Source of the DNA: Microbispora sp. ZYX-F-249
GTDB taxonomy: Bacteria > Actinomycetota > Actinomycetes > Streptosporangiales > Streptosporangiaceae
Reading direction: 5' to 3'
Length of the DNA stretch: 42,364 bases
NCBI RefSeq assembly: GCF_039649665.1
Contig: NZ_JBDJAW010000054.1
Location: 1-42,364 of the forward strand
The notes under the pieces are model-generated. The model was not told the origin of the DNA, searched no databases, and saw only the letters and a list, made by a program, of their open reading frames with translations. Position 1 is the stretch's first letter; every line of letters starts with the position of its first letter. Both the position numbers and the translations under genes were made by a program. Positions 35,171 through 42,364 of the stretch are shown one piece after another.

Positions 35171-37171
35171 ATGACGGATCGCCTGTTTTCGGATCGCCGG
35201 GACGCGGGCCGGGTGCTCGCGGGACTCCTCGGCCACTACCGTGGGCTGCCCGACGTCGTCGTCCTGGGCCTGCCGCGCGGCGGTGTGCCCGTGGCGTACG
35301 AGGTGGCGACGGCGCTGGGTCATCCGCTCGACGTGTTCCTGGTGCGCAAGCTCGGCACGCCCGGCCGCGAGGAGCTCGCCATGGGGGCGATCGCCGGTGG
35401 CGGAGTAGTGGTGCTCAATGAGGACGTCACGCGCGCGCTCGCCATACCGTCCGAGACGATCAGGGAGGTCGCTCAGCGGGAGGCCCGCGAGCTGGCGAGA
35501 TGGGAGCGCGCCTACCGGGGAGAACTCCCCACACCCGAACTGCGCGGCAAGATCGTGATTCTGGTCGACGACGGGCTGGCGACCGGGGCGAGCATGCGTG
35601 CGGCGATCCGAGCGGTGCGGCAGCGGGAGCCGGCCGAGATCGTGGTCGCCGTGCCCGCCGTGCCGGAGTCCACCTGCGAAGACCTGTCCGCCCTGGTGGA
35701 CGAGGTCGTCTGCGCGACCACTCCGACCCCGTTCTTCTCGGTGGGGGAGTTGTACTGGAACTTCGCGCAGACCGCCGACGAGGAGGTGCGCGAGTTGCTC
35801 CGCGCGGCGGCCTCGGCGCGGGCGTGGGCCCCGCCCGCCCGCACCGACCTCGCGATCCTGCGCTCGGAGCTCGTGCATACGCGCGACGGCGCGCCCCCGG
35901 ACGAGGTGTTGTTCCACATCGTGGGCGACGCGCGGTTCGTGCTGATCGGCGAGGCGTCGCACGGCACCCACGAGTTCTACGCGGCGCGCGCCCGCATGAC
36001 GCGGCGGCTGATTGAGGAGAAGGGCTTCGTCGCCGTGGCCGTGGAGGCCGACTGGCCCGACGCGTACCGGGTGAACCGGTACGTCCGCGGCCGCGGCGAC
36101 GACGCGACCGCGGAGGAGGCGCTGCGCGGCTTCGCGCGTTTCCCCACGTGGATGTGGCGCAACGCGGACGTCCTCGACTTCCTCGGGTGGCTGCGCGAGC
36201 ACAACGAGCGGCTGGACGAGCGGGCGCGGGCCGGTTTCTACGGGCTCGACCTCTACAGCCTGCACCGCTCGGCCGATGAGGTCGTCGCCTACCTGGAGAA
36301 GGTGGACCCGGGCGCGGCGGAACGGGCCCGCGACCGGTACGCCTGCTTCGACCACAGCGACGGCGACGACGGGCAGGCGTACGGCTTCGCCGCCGCCTTC
36401 GGCGCGGGGGAGTCGTGCGAGCGGCGGGTGGTCGACCAGCTCGTCGACCTCCAGCGCAACGCGCTGCGCTACCAGCGGGCGCAGGGGCTGCTCGGCGAGG
36501 ACGAGTTCTTCCACGCCGAGCGGAACGCGGCGGTCGTGGCCGCCGCCGAGCGGTACTACCGCACGATGTTCGGCGGCCGGGTGTCGTCGTGGAACCTGCG
36601 CGACCGGCACATGGCCGACACCCTGTTCGCGCTGGCCGAGCACCTCGGCTGGCAGCGCGGCGAGCCGGCGAGGATCGTGGTGTGGGCGCACAACTCCCAC
36701 CTCGGCGACGCGCGGGCGACGGAGATGGGCGCGCGCGGCGAGCTCAACCTCGGCCGGCTGGTGCGCGAGCACAATCCGGATGACTGCCGGCTCGTCGGCT
36801 TCACCACCTACACCGGCACCGTCACGGCGGCCGGCGACTGGGGCCGCCCGGCCGAGCGGAAGAACGTGCGCCCGGCGCTGCCCGGCTCGGTCGAGGAGCT
36901 GTTCCACGAGGCCGGGTACAAGGAGTTCCTGCTCGACTTCGTTCACTCGGTCCGGGCGGCGGACCTGCTGCGCAGGGCGCTGCTTGAACGCGCCATCGGC
37001 GTCGTCTACCGCCCGGACACGGAACGGCAGAGCCACTACTTCCAGACCCGGCTGTCCGACCAGTTCGACGCGGTGATCCACATCGACGAGACCGGCGCGC
37101 TGGAGCCCCTGGAGCGTATGGCCCGGTGGGAGCGCGGAGAGGTCCCGGAGACCTACCCGGTGGCGGTCTGA
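35171..37171 (+). CDS. Phosphoribosyltransferase / erythromycin-esterase-like fusion protein
   Basis: This is a 666-residue two-domain protein. ATG 35171 is chosen; an upstream ATG at 35120 lies within the promoter-like site. Residues 1-215 are a type I phosphoribosyltransferase-like domain (DVVVLGLPRGGVPVAYEVA, with the PRPP loop ILVDDGLATGASMRAAI). Residues about 230-666 are an erythromycin esterase-like domain: LIGEASHGTHEFY with the catalytic Glu/His pair, EADWPDAYRVNRYVRG, FPTWMWRN and WAHNSHLGDA. Such fusions occur in actinobacteria and other soil bacteria. Despite the name, resistance to macrolides is not established for them. The fusion suggests a hydrolase acting on a nucleotide-derived or sugar-phosphate-linked metabolite. 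Confidence 0.87.
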   Translation: MTDRLFSDRRDAGRVLAGLLGHYRGLPDVVVLGLPRGGVPVAYEVATALGHPLDVFLVRKLGTPGREELAMGAIAGGGVVVLNEDVTRALAIPSETIREVAQREARELARWERAYRGELPTPELRGKIVILVDDGLATGASMRAAIRAVRQREPAEIVVAVPAVPESTCEDLSALVDEVVCATTPTPFFSVGELYWNFAQTADEEVRELLRAAASARAWAPPARTDLAILRSELVHTRDGAPPDEVLFHIVGDARFVLIGEASHGTHEFYAARARMTRRLIEEKGFVAVAVEADWPDAYRVNRYVRGRGDDATAEEALRGFARFPTWMWRNADVLDFLGWLREHNERLDERARAGFYGLDLYSLHRSADEVVAYLEKVDPGAAERARDRYACFDHSDGDDGQAYGFAAAFGAGESCERRVVDQLVDLQRNALRYQRAQGLLGEDEFFHAERNAAVVAAAERYYRTMFGGRVSSWNLRDRHMADTLFALAEHLGWQRGEPARIVVWAHNSHLGDARATEMGARGELNLGRLVREHNPDDCRLVGFTTYTGTVTAAGDWGRPAERKNVRPALPGSVEELFHEAGYKEFLLDFVHSVRAADLLRRALLERAIGVVYRPDTERQSHYFQTRLSDQFDAVIHIDETGALEPLERMARWERGEVPETYPVAV

Positions 37172-37221
37172 GACCCGGACAGCAGGGTTCCAGCAGGCCC
37201 ACCGTTCGGGGGATGGATCGT

Positions 37222-39390
37222 ATGGCGAACGCATGGACGTTCGAGGGGCAGCCGGCCGCCCTGGGCGCCGGCACCGTAACGCTCGTCGAGGGGAGCTCGT
37301 TCTGCGTCTCCTCCTGGAACGGCGACATCCGGCCCGGCGGGCCCCAGGGCGTCTACCACGCCGACACCCGGCTGCTGTCCCGCTGGGAACTGCGGGTGGA
37401 CGACGCGCCGATCGAGCCGCTCCAGGTGCTGGCGGGCGAGCCGTACCACGCCGCGTTCCTCGGCCGGACGCAGCCGAGGCCGGGGCGCGCGGAGAGCACC
37501 CTGATGGTGGTGCGGGACCGGTACGTCGGTGGCGGCCTGCGTGAGGACCTGCTGCTGCGCAACCTTTCCGACGAGTCGGCCGGCTGCGTGGTGGACGTCC
37601 ACATCGGCTCCGACATCGCCGACCTGTTCGAGGTGAAGATCAACCGTGTTCGGCACGTCCCCGACGTCGACCTGGTGCCCGAGGGGACGAGCCTGCGTGT
37701 CTACTCGCTGAGCCGCGCGCGTGGCGCCATGATCAGGACCGCCGACGCGCTGGCCGTTCCCGGGCTGCTCGGCTTCCGCGTGGCCGTGCCGGCCCGGGGG
37801 GAGTGGAGGGCGACCCTCCAGGTGAATCCGATCATCGACGGTGAGGAGTCGCAGGCGTGGTTCTCCACGCGCCATCCCGTCGAGCGCGCCGGGCCCGCGG
37901 TGCGCCTGGCGGCCTGGCAGCGGCACGGCCCGTACGTGGTCACGGACCATCCCGGGCTGGCCAGGACGCTCCGGCGGTCGAAGGAGGACCTGGGGTCGCT
38001 GCGACTGTACGAGCCCGGGCCCCCGGACGAGCCGCCCACGATCGCCGCCGGTGCGCCGTGGTTCATGACGCTGTTCGGCCGCGACTCACTGCTGACCTCA
38101 TGGATGGCGCTGCCGCTCGACCAGTCGCCGGCGCTCGGCACGCTGCGCCGCCTGGCCAGGCTCCAGGGCACGAAGGTCGACCCGCTGTCGGAGGAGGAGC
38201 CCGGGAAGATCCCGCACGAGCTGCGGTTCGGCGCGCGGTCGGGCGTCTCCCCCCACGGCGGTGCCTGCTACTACGGCTCGGTCGACGCCACCCCGCTGTA
38301 CGTCGTCCTCCTCGCCGAGCTGCGCCGCTGGGGCATCCATCGCGAGGCCGTGGAGGAGCTCATGCCGCACGCCGACGCGGCGCTGTCGTGGATCGGGGAG
38401 TACGGCGAGCGCGCGGGCCCGATCGAGGGGTTGCTCTGGTACCGCCGCAAGACCGACAAGGGCCTGGTCAACCAGGGCTGGAAGGACTCCTTCGACGGGG
38501 TGAACTTCGCCGACGGAACCCTGGCCCGCGCGCCCATCGCCCTGGCAGAGGCGCAGGGCTACGTCTACGCCGCCTACATCGCGCGCAGCCACTTCGCGCA
38601 CGAGGCGGGCGACCACGAGACCGAGCGCTGCTACACCGAGCGGGCGTGCTCCCTCCGCCGCATGTTCAACGAGCTCTTCTGGCTTCCGGAGCGGGGCTGT
38701 TACGCGGTCGGACTGGACCGCGAGGGCAGGCCGATCGACAGCGTGGCCTCCAACATGGGCCACTGCCTGTGGACCGGCATCGCGGACGAGGACAAGGCCG
38801 AGTACGTGGCCTGGCACCTACTGTCGGAGGAGATGTTCACCGGGTTCGGCGTCCGCACAATCGCCTCGTCGATGGGTGCCTACAACCCGATGAGCTACCA
38901 CAACGGATCGGTGTGGCCGCACGACAACGCCCTGATCGTGTCGGGCCTGATGCGCTACGGGTTCGTCGCCGAGGCACAGCGGGTGGCCATGGGCCTGCTG
39001 GACGCGGCGGAGGCGTTCGGCGGGCGGCTCCCTGAGCTCTTCTGCGGGTTCGACAGGAAGGAGTTCCCCGTCCCGGTGCCCTATCCCACGTCGTGCTCCC
39101 CCCAGGCGTGGGCGGCGGCGAGCCCCGTCCAGATCACGCGAGCACTGCTGCGCTTCGACCCCTGGATCCCGTACGGCCGGCTGTGGGTGGCCCCGGTGCT
39201 GCCGGAGGAGTTCGGCGAGCTGAGGATCACCGGGTTACCGCTGGCCGGTGGCCGAGTCAACCTCGTGGTGTGGGGTAGCGGCGAGACCAAGTTGAGCGGA
39301 CTGCCCCCGGAGATCGAGGTGCACTGCGCGCCCCGCCCATCGGTCAGCACGCTCGTCGGCCACCACGACCAGTTCTCGAGCGAGCCGTGA
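37222..39390 (+). CDS. Glycogen debranching-type enzyme (amylo-alpha-1,6-glucosidase family)
   Basis: This is an enzyme of about 722 residues. ATG 37222 has GGGGGA eight bases upstream; ATG 37213 is possible but too close to that site. The N-terminal domain (residues 1-230) is the debranching-enzyme beta domain (GVYHADTRLLSRWEL). From about 280 comes an (alpha/alpha)6 barrel of GH63/GH133-like type: PWFMTLFGRDSLLTSWMALP, NQGWKDSFDG, and NPMSYHNGSVWPHDNAL carry the likely acidic catalytic residues. The family cleaves alpha-1,6 branches of glycogen or related glucans. In a stress operon it may mobilise stored polyglucose. The stop overlaps the psiE-like start (GTGA). Confidence 0.87.
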   Translation: MANAWTFEGQPAALGAGTVTLVEGSSFCVSSWNGDIRPGGPQGVYHADTRLLSRWELRVDDAPIEPLQVLAGEPYHAAFLGRTQPRPGRAESTLMVVRDRYVGGGLREDLLLRNLSDESAGCVVDVHIGSDIADLFEVKINRVRHVPDVDLVPEGTSLRVYSLSRARGAMIRTADALAVPGLLGFRVAVPARGEWRATLQVNPIIDGEESQAWFSTRHPVERAGPAVRLAAWQRHGPYVVTDHPGLARTLRRSKEDLGSLRLYEPGPPDEPPTIAAGAPWFMTLFGRDSLLTSWMALPLDQSPALGTLRRLARLQGTKVDPLSEEEPGKIPHELRFGARSGVSPHGGACYYGSVDATPLYVVLLAELRRWGIHREAVEELMPHADAALSWIGEYGERAGPIEGLLWYRRKTDKGLVNQGWKDSFDGVNFADGTLARAPIALAEAQGYVYAAYIARSHFAHEAGDHETERCYTERACSLRRMFNELFWLPERGCYAVGLDREGRPIDSVASNMGHCLWTGIADEDKAEYVAWHLLSEEMFTGFGVRTIASSMGAYNPMSYHNGSVWPHDNALIVSGLMRYGFVAEAQRVAMGLLDAAEAFGGRLPELFCGFDRKEFPVPVPYPTSCSPQAWAAASPVQITRALLRFDPWIPYGRLWVAPVLPEEFGELRITGLPLAGGRVNLVVWGSGETKLSGLPPEIEVHCAPRPSVSTLVGHHDQFSSEP

Positions 39391-39944
39391 ACGACGACCC
39401 GCCCGCGCGGGACCCGCGGTTCGGGGACCACCCATCGGTCATCCGGTACGCGCGCAACAATCTGGACGTGCGGCTGCTGAAGGTGCTCGCCGCGGCCGAA
39501 CGCGTGATTCTCTATGTGGTGTCGGCAGTGCTGCTGGCGATCGCGGGCGGCATCGTCATCATGTTGTTCGCCATGGTGGTGCGCGGCGGCGTGGGGTGGA
39601 CGGAGAAGGTCGTCGTCGTCATCGAGGACCTCCTCCTCGTCCTCATCGTCCTGGAGATCTTCGCCACCGTCCTGACCCATCTGGAGGGCGGCCGGCTGCG
39701 GCTCGAGCCGTTCATCATCGTCGGCATCATCGCCGTCGTACGGCACATCATGTCGGTGGTGGTGCGGCTGACCGTGTCGATGACGGCGGCGGAGAGCCGT
39801 GAGCAGTTCACCGAGATGGCGGTCTACGCGGGGGTGGCTGTCCTGCTCACTACCGCACTGGCCCTGGCGCGGTGGTCACAGTGGAAGGTTCAGCAGAACC
39901 CTGATCCGAAGCTCGGTCCTGTTCAGGGCGATGAGGCCGGGTAA
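39387..39944 (+). CDS. psiE: PsiE family membrane protein (phosphate-starvation-inducible E)
   Basis: This is a 185-residue membrane protein starting at GTG 39387, overlapping the previous gene by four bases. Four hydrophobic helices are visible (VILYVVSAVLLAIAGGIVIM, IEDLLLVLIVLEIFATVL, FIIVGIIAVVRHIMSVVVRL, VYAGVAVLLTTALALARW). The TVLTHLEGGRLRLEPFIIVG segment is the PsiE family signature. PsiE function is not known, but a PsiE gene is part of the transmissible heat-resistance locus in Proteobacteria. It is the last gene of the array; a terminator follows after 11 bases. Confidence 0.87.
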   Translation: MNDDPPARDPRFGDHPSVIRYARNNLDVRLLKVLAAAERVILYVVSAVLLAIAGGIVIMLFAMVVRGGVGWTEKVVVVIEDLLLVLIVLEIFATVLTHLEGGRLRLEPFIIVGIIAVVRHIMSVVVRLTVSMTAAESREQFTEMAVYAGVAVLLTTALALARWSQWKVQQNPDPKLGPVQGDEAG

Positions 39945-39955
39945 GAGTGCGCCGG

Positions 39956-39979
39956 GCCGGCCAGGGCGGGCCGGCTTTT
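39956..39979 (+). terminator. Rho-independent terminator of the stress operon
   Basis: GCCGGCC (39956-39962) pairs perfectly with GGCCGGC (39969-39975) across a six-base loop, followed by TTTTCC. It lies 11 bases after the psiE stop. Confidence 0.8.
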
Positions 39980-40094
39980 CCTGCTCGGTGAGGCGGGGCA
40001 TCCGCCCGTCCGGATTTCGCCGGGGGGTATGGCGCTCCTTACGCTGGATCAGGGTTTGGCCGGTTTGCCAGGGGTCAGGACTCGGCCGCCTCAA

Positions 40095-41078
40095 TCACGC
40101 GTCCTGCTCGTCCCGCCAGCCGCTGGGTTCGGGATGGTAGCCGTAAGCGGCGGCCCGCACCGTCTCCTCGTCCTCCAGCCCAGAACCGATCGTGCCACCG
40201 ACGGTGGCCAGCGAGCTGATGATCCAGGCCAGGTTCAAATAGGCGGTGAAATCGACCGGCCGATGCAGGTTCCGTTCCAGCATGGATGTGTCGATCAGCA
40301 GCGCCGCGACGAGTATCGTTCCGACGAACAGCACCAGATAGGACACCGCGGCGGCCAGGGTTAGGGTGAGGACCGTGCCCAGGTTGAACAGCCGGGCCAG
40401 CTCAGCCGGTGTCTCCCGATCCGGTTTCTCCCACAGGTCGTGGCCAACGATCAGCCAGGCCACCAGCCCGAGAAGCATGATCACGGTGAGGCGGAGTCCG
40501 CCGAGCGCATCGCCCATCTCCCAAATGGTGTTGGTGGTGAGTGCGAACGCGGCCGTGCCAAAGGCGCCAGCCAGCAGTTTGGACAGGCCCAGCAGGGCGC
40601 GCCCCGGGCGGTTGGCCCGGACCATTCCAGTCAGCAGCCGAATCCGGCCGATCAGCCCCGAGGCGACGTAGCCCAGTTCCCCGGCATCGGCCTCGCCAAC
40701 CACCCGGTGAATGGCGGCAACCTGGCCGGTCAGCTCCGCCGGTGCCCGGCCGTGCGGTGGCACCCGCTCCTGGGAAGCGTCAGCGATGAGCTGGCCCACG
40801 AGACCCGGAACGGCCGCGCGAAGCGCTCGCAGTTGGCGCAGCCCCAGCGCGGGCAAGGATACCGTCGCGACTCGGCGCCGGGTGGACGTCTGCGCCACCA
40901 GTGGCATCCGCTCGGTGTGCAGCGGCAGGTCGGTCAGGCAGATCGCGACGTCCCACCGGGCCTCGGCACGCCGACGGGCAAGATCGTCGAGCAGTGCTTC
41001 AACGCCGCCGTCACGGCGCGGAGCCACTTCACCCCAGCCTTTCCGTACGGTCCACCGCAAATCCCGCCGTCCCGACAC
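40095..41078 (-). CDS. Four-helix membrane protein of unknown function, N-terminus probably missing
   Basis: The product has 327 residues. A soluble N-terminal part (RWDVAICLTDLPLHTERMPL, ATVSLPALGLRQLRALRAAV) is followed by four hydrophobic helices (from about residue 165: LLAGAFGTAAFALTT, LTVIMLLGLVAWLIVG, VLTLTLAAAVSYLVLFVGTI, FTAYLNLAWIISSLATVGG). It resembles an uncharacterised actinobacterial family, often misnamed as a folate dehydrogenase, whose members from memory have about 40 more N-terminal residues. Here the only usable start is a GTG at 41078, which lies inside the tRNA-Pro-type repeat, and an in-frame stop occurs nine codons further upstream. I infer that recombination at the repeat removed the 5' end. 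It may not be expressed. Confidence 0.7.
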   Translation of the reverse strand: MSGRRDLRWTVRKGWGEVAPRRDGGVEALLDDLARRRAEARWDVAICLTDLPLHTERMPLVAQTSTRRRVATVSLPALGLRQLRALRAAVPGLVGQLIADASQERVPPHGRAPAELTGQVAAIHRVVGEADAGELGYVASGLIGRIRLLTGMVRANRPGRALLGLSKLLAGAFGTAAFALTTNTIWEMGDALGGLRLTVIMLLGLVAWLIVGHDLWEKPDRETPAELARLFNLGTVLTLTLAAAVSYLVLFVGTILVAALLIDTSMLERNLHRPVDFTAYLNLAWIISSLATVGGTIGSGLEDEETVRAAAYGYHPEPSGWRDEQDA

Positions 41079-41082
41079 TGTT
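41058..41082 (+). repeat. Right copy of the 25-bp direct repeat (tRNA-Pro 3' end and flank)
   Basis: This is an exact copy of 9381-9405, same orientation, with eight of the next ten bases also matching. Only the last 18 bases of the tRNA (from the T-loop) are present. To its left the match stops at once inside the truncated membrane-protein gene. To its right it is followed, as at the left copy, by a 13-bp-stem terminator. Confidence 0.85.
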
Positions 41083-41093
41083 CTGGCAGGTCG

Positions 41094-41127
41094 AAGCCGT
41101 GATCACGAAAGAGTGATCACGGCTTTT
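41094..41127 (+). terminator. Rho-independent terminator behind the right tRNA-Pro repeat
   Basis: AAGCCGTGATCAC (41094-41106) pairs perfectly with GTGATCACGGCTT (41113-41125) across a six-base loop; the stem end runs into TTTTCTGTT. Architecture and tail match the terminator at 9418-9454. Confidence 0.88.
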
Positions 41128-41361
41128 CTGTTTCTCGTTTGTTGCTCGGAGGAGTCGTCAGTTGCCGACACCCCGCTGCCTCCCGTTGCCGCAGGCTGCC
41201 GCCCTTTCCGAGGCTCCGGAGCCAGTGTGGTCGCCAAGTGTTCAAACCGGCTGGCCGCAACGATTGATAGCAAATGATCTACAATGTAAAGAAAAACTCG
41301 CAAATATCTCAGGAACAGGCGTCACAGCCTTGTGCTCAGCGAATATAACTAGCTGCGAGGG
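41128..41361. other. Gap with an AT-rich patch
   Basis: No gene was recognised. From about 41265 to 41355 the base composition drops sharply (for example GATTGATAGCAAATGATC and AATATAACTAG), unlike the rest of the window. It may be a promoter, an arm site or foreign DNA. I could not place -35 and -10 boxes with a proper spacer. Confidence 0.45.
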
Positions 41362-41639
41362 TCAAGCGACGAGCGGGAAAGGCGCCAGTGCCTGGGCCGC
41401 CTCGATGAAGGCACGGACCGCATCCCAGGCGGTGGTCGAGCTGAAGGGGGTGGATCAGCACATCCCGCAGCTCGATCAGCGACATTGGCCGGCGGGGAAG
41501 GCCGTGCCCGACCTCCCTGCCGTCGACGGCGAGGCTGCTGGGCGCGCAGGCGAGCGTTCGGAAGGCGCGCTCGGCGATGTCCAGGGGTGACCGGTCCTGG
41601 CCGGCCCTGGCCGGCACTGTCGGATGGATTCGTGCTCAT
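41362..41639 (-). pseudogene. Small mobile-element-type gene, frameshifted and truncated
   Basis: Read on the - strand, ATG 41637-41639 begins MSTNPSDSAGQGRPG. The sense then continues in the next frame (from about 41600) as DRSPLDIAERAFRTLACAPS and DGREVGHGLPRRPMSLIELR. At the C-run at 41446-41450 it shifts again to AWDAVRAFIEAAQALAPFPL and a stop at 41362. The phrase GHGLPxRPxxLxELRxxLxHP recurs in small proteins encoded in actinomycete integrative elements, whose function I do not know. The protein is shorter than those and has at least one frameshift, so it is probably dead. Confidence 0.4.
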
Positions 41640-41694
41640 CGGGTTCTCCACGGCGAGAGGGATTTCGCTTCGTCGAACCCGGTTGTAGGAGAGG

Positions 41695-41797
41695 CCTCTG
41701 GCACGGCTCCGGCGCCAATCTCCGACTGCTTCTGGCGCGCCTCTGGCGTTTGGTGGTGCGGCATTTCGAGAGGCGCGCGCCAGAGCGACGCCAGAGG
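41695..41797. repeat. Cluster of CTCTGGC/GCCAGAG inverted repeats
   Basis: CCTCTGGC occurs at 41695-41702 and 41740-41747, and its complement GCCAGAG at 41779-41785 and 41790-41796. CCTCTGGCGT (41740-41749) is the exact reverse complement of ACGCCAGAGG (41788-41797). TCTGGCGCGCCTCT (41731-41744) also nearly complements the segment at 41769-41784. The arrangement could form a large cruciform or act as a repressor or replication-protein site. Confidence 0.55.
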
Positions 41798-42000
41798 TAC
41801 GGAGGCGCTCTAACCAGGGGTAACAGCTCACGCCGGAGCGGTGCCGGAGGCCGCTGCTCCACTCGAAGCGCGTATCTGAGTTTTGCCCCGGAACAGAAAT
41901 GGAAGTAACGAGCACGACCTGGCTTCAGGTCCACCGCCAGCCGGCCTCGGCCGGGCGGGCCCCCTTTCATGAGGGCTCTCTCCGTGCAGGGGGAGGCGCA

Positions 42001-42348
42001 ATGAGGGTTCCGCACTGGCGAGACGACCACGCCACCCTGCACCTCGGCGACGCATGCGAGGTGCTCTCCGAGATGCCCGACCGTCCCGTGGACTGCCTGG
42101 TGACCAGCCCGCCCTGCTATGGGCTGCGCGACCACTGCCCGGAGGAGTACGGCCAGGAGCCCACGCCGAACGACTATGTGGAGAACCTCCGCAGCACGTT
42201 CGCGGAGGCTCGGCGGGTGCTGGCCAAGGACGGCACCTGCTGACTCAACCTCGACGACGTCTACGCCGCCAACTCCGACGGCTACGCCCGTGGTGCGCCG
42301 CCTGACTGCGCCAGGCTGTACTTGCCGACCGGTGGGCAGGGCGTCTGA
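42001..42348 (+). pseudogene. DNA (N4/N6) methyltransferase, disrupted N-terminal part
   Basis: ATG 42001 has a strong ribosome site (GGGGGAGG at 41989-41996). The frame reads DDHATLHLGDACEVLSEMPD, then VDCLVTSPPCYGLRDHCPEE and FAEARRVLAKDGTC, which is the start of a beta-class site-specific DNA methyltransferase of phage/element type. TGA at 42241-42243 interrupts it where family members have Trp (GTxWLNLGD). The frame continues with family-like LNLDDVYAANSDGYAR before losing similarity and ending at 42346-42348. The catalytic motif is also altered: SPPC replaces the usual SPPY. It is therefore a decayed gene. Confidence 0.7.
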
Positions 42349-42364
42349 ATGGCGTTGGGCTTCA

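Noticed and set aside
40013..40035. GGGTAT motif after the stress operon as a second stress promoter
   Set aside because: No GTTT box lies at 14-16 bases upstream, and no + strand gene follows.
42001..42348. In-frame TGA read as selenocysteine
   Set aside because: Methyltransferases of this family have Trp at this position, and no stem-loop of SECIS type is seen after the codon.

Overview
The window is high-GC DNA with many GTG and TTG starts, a MalEFG-type sugar importer that lacks its own ATPase gene, a LacI-type repressor and several actinobacterial families (Lsr2-type DNA-binding domain, DUF2795, DUF2267, TerB-N protein, IS701 remnants). I read it as an actinomycete chromosome. Streptosporangiaceae or a related family is a guess; no rRNA or other taxonomic marker is present.

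Layout. (1) 1-7515: a maltodextrin/starch cluster on the + strand: binding lipoprotein (5' end outside the window), two permeases, a cytoplasmic GH13 enzyme, a LacI-type regulator and a secreted GH13 amylase with two C-terminal tandem repeats. A strong hairpin closes it at 7550-7579. (2) 7863-9454: a tyrosine integrase on the - strand, candidate arm-type repeats, the 3' part of a tRNA-Pro(GGG) gene and a terminator; this is an integration junction. (3) 9810-19012: an accessory region with a frameshifted Lsr2-domain/DUF6461-like gene, a three-gene TerB / BrxD-like ATPase / BrxHI-like helicase operon, a DUF2795 gene, and decayed IS3, IS701 and DUF2267 pieces. (4) 19291-20373: a GT4 glycosyltransferase. 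(5) 20710-39944: sixteen tightly packed + strand genes: general stress protein, DnaK, GrpE, DnaJ, CbpM-like modulator, ClpB, zinc-ribbon thioredoxin, a cNMP-domain flavoprotein, DUF1931, formaldehyde-dehydrogenase-like enzyme, SnoaL-like protein, a 68-residue protein, Gfo/Idh oxidoreductase, APC permease, phosphoribosyltransferase/erythromycin-esterase fusion, glycogen-debranching-type enzyme and PsiE. It ends in a terminator at 39956-39979. (6) 40095-42364: a membrane protein apparently missing its N-terminus, a second copy of the tRNA-Pro 3' end with a matching terminator, an AT-rich patch, inverted repeats, and two decayed mobile-element-type genes.

How the parts fit. Region 5 combines refolding (DnaK/GrpE/DnaJ/CbpM), disaggregation (ClpB), thiol redox, aldehyde detoxification, polyglucose metabolism and PsiE in one operon-like array. 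In gene content it resembles the transmissible locus of stress tolerance (heat-resistance locus) of Proteobacteria, built from actinobacterial parts. Regions 3-5 lie between two direct copies of the tRNA-Pro 3' end (9381-9405 and 41058-41082), so the stress and defence-type genes may be, or may once have been, on an integrated island. The integrase lies just outside the left copy, so which DNA it moved cannot be settled from this window.
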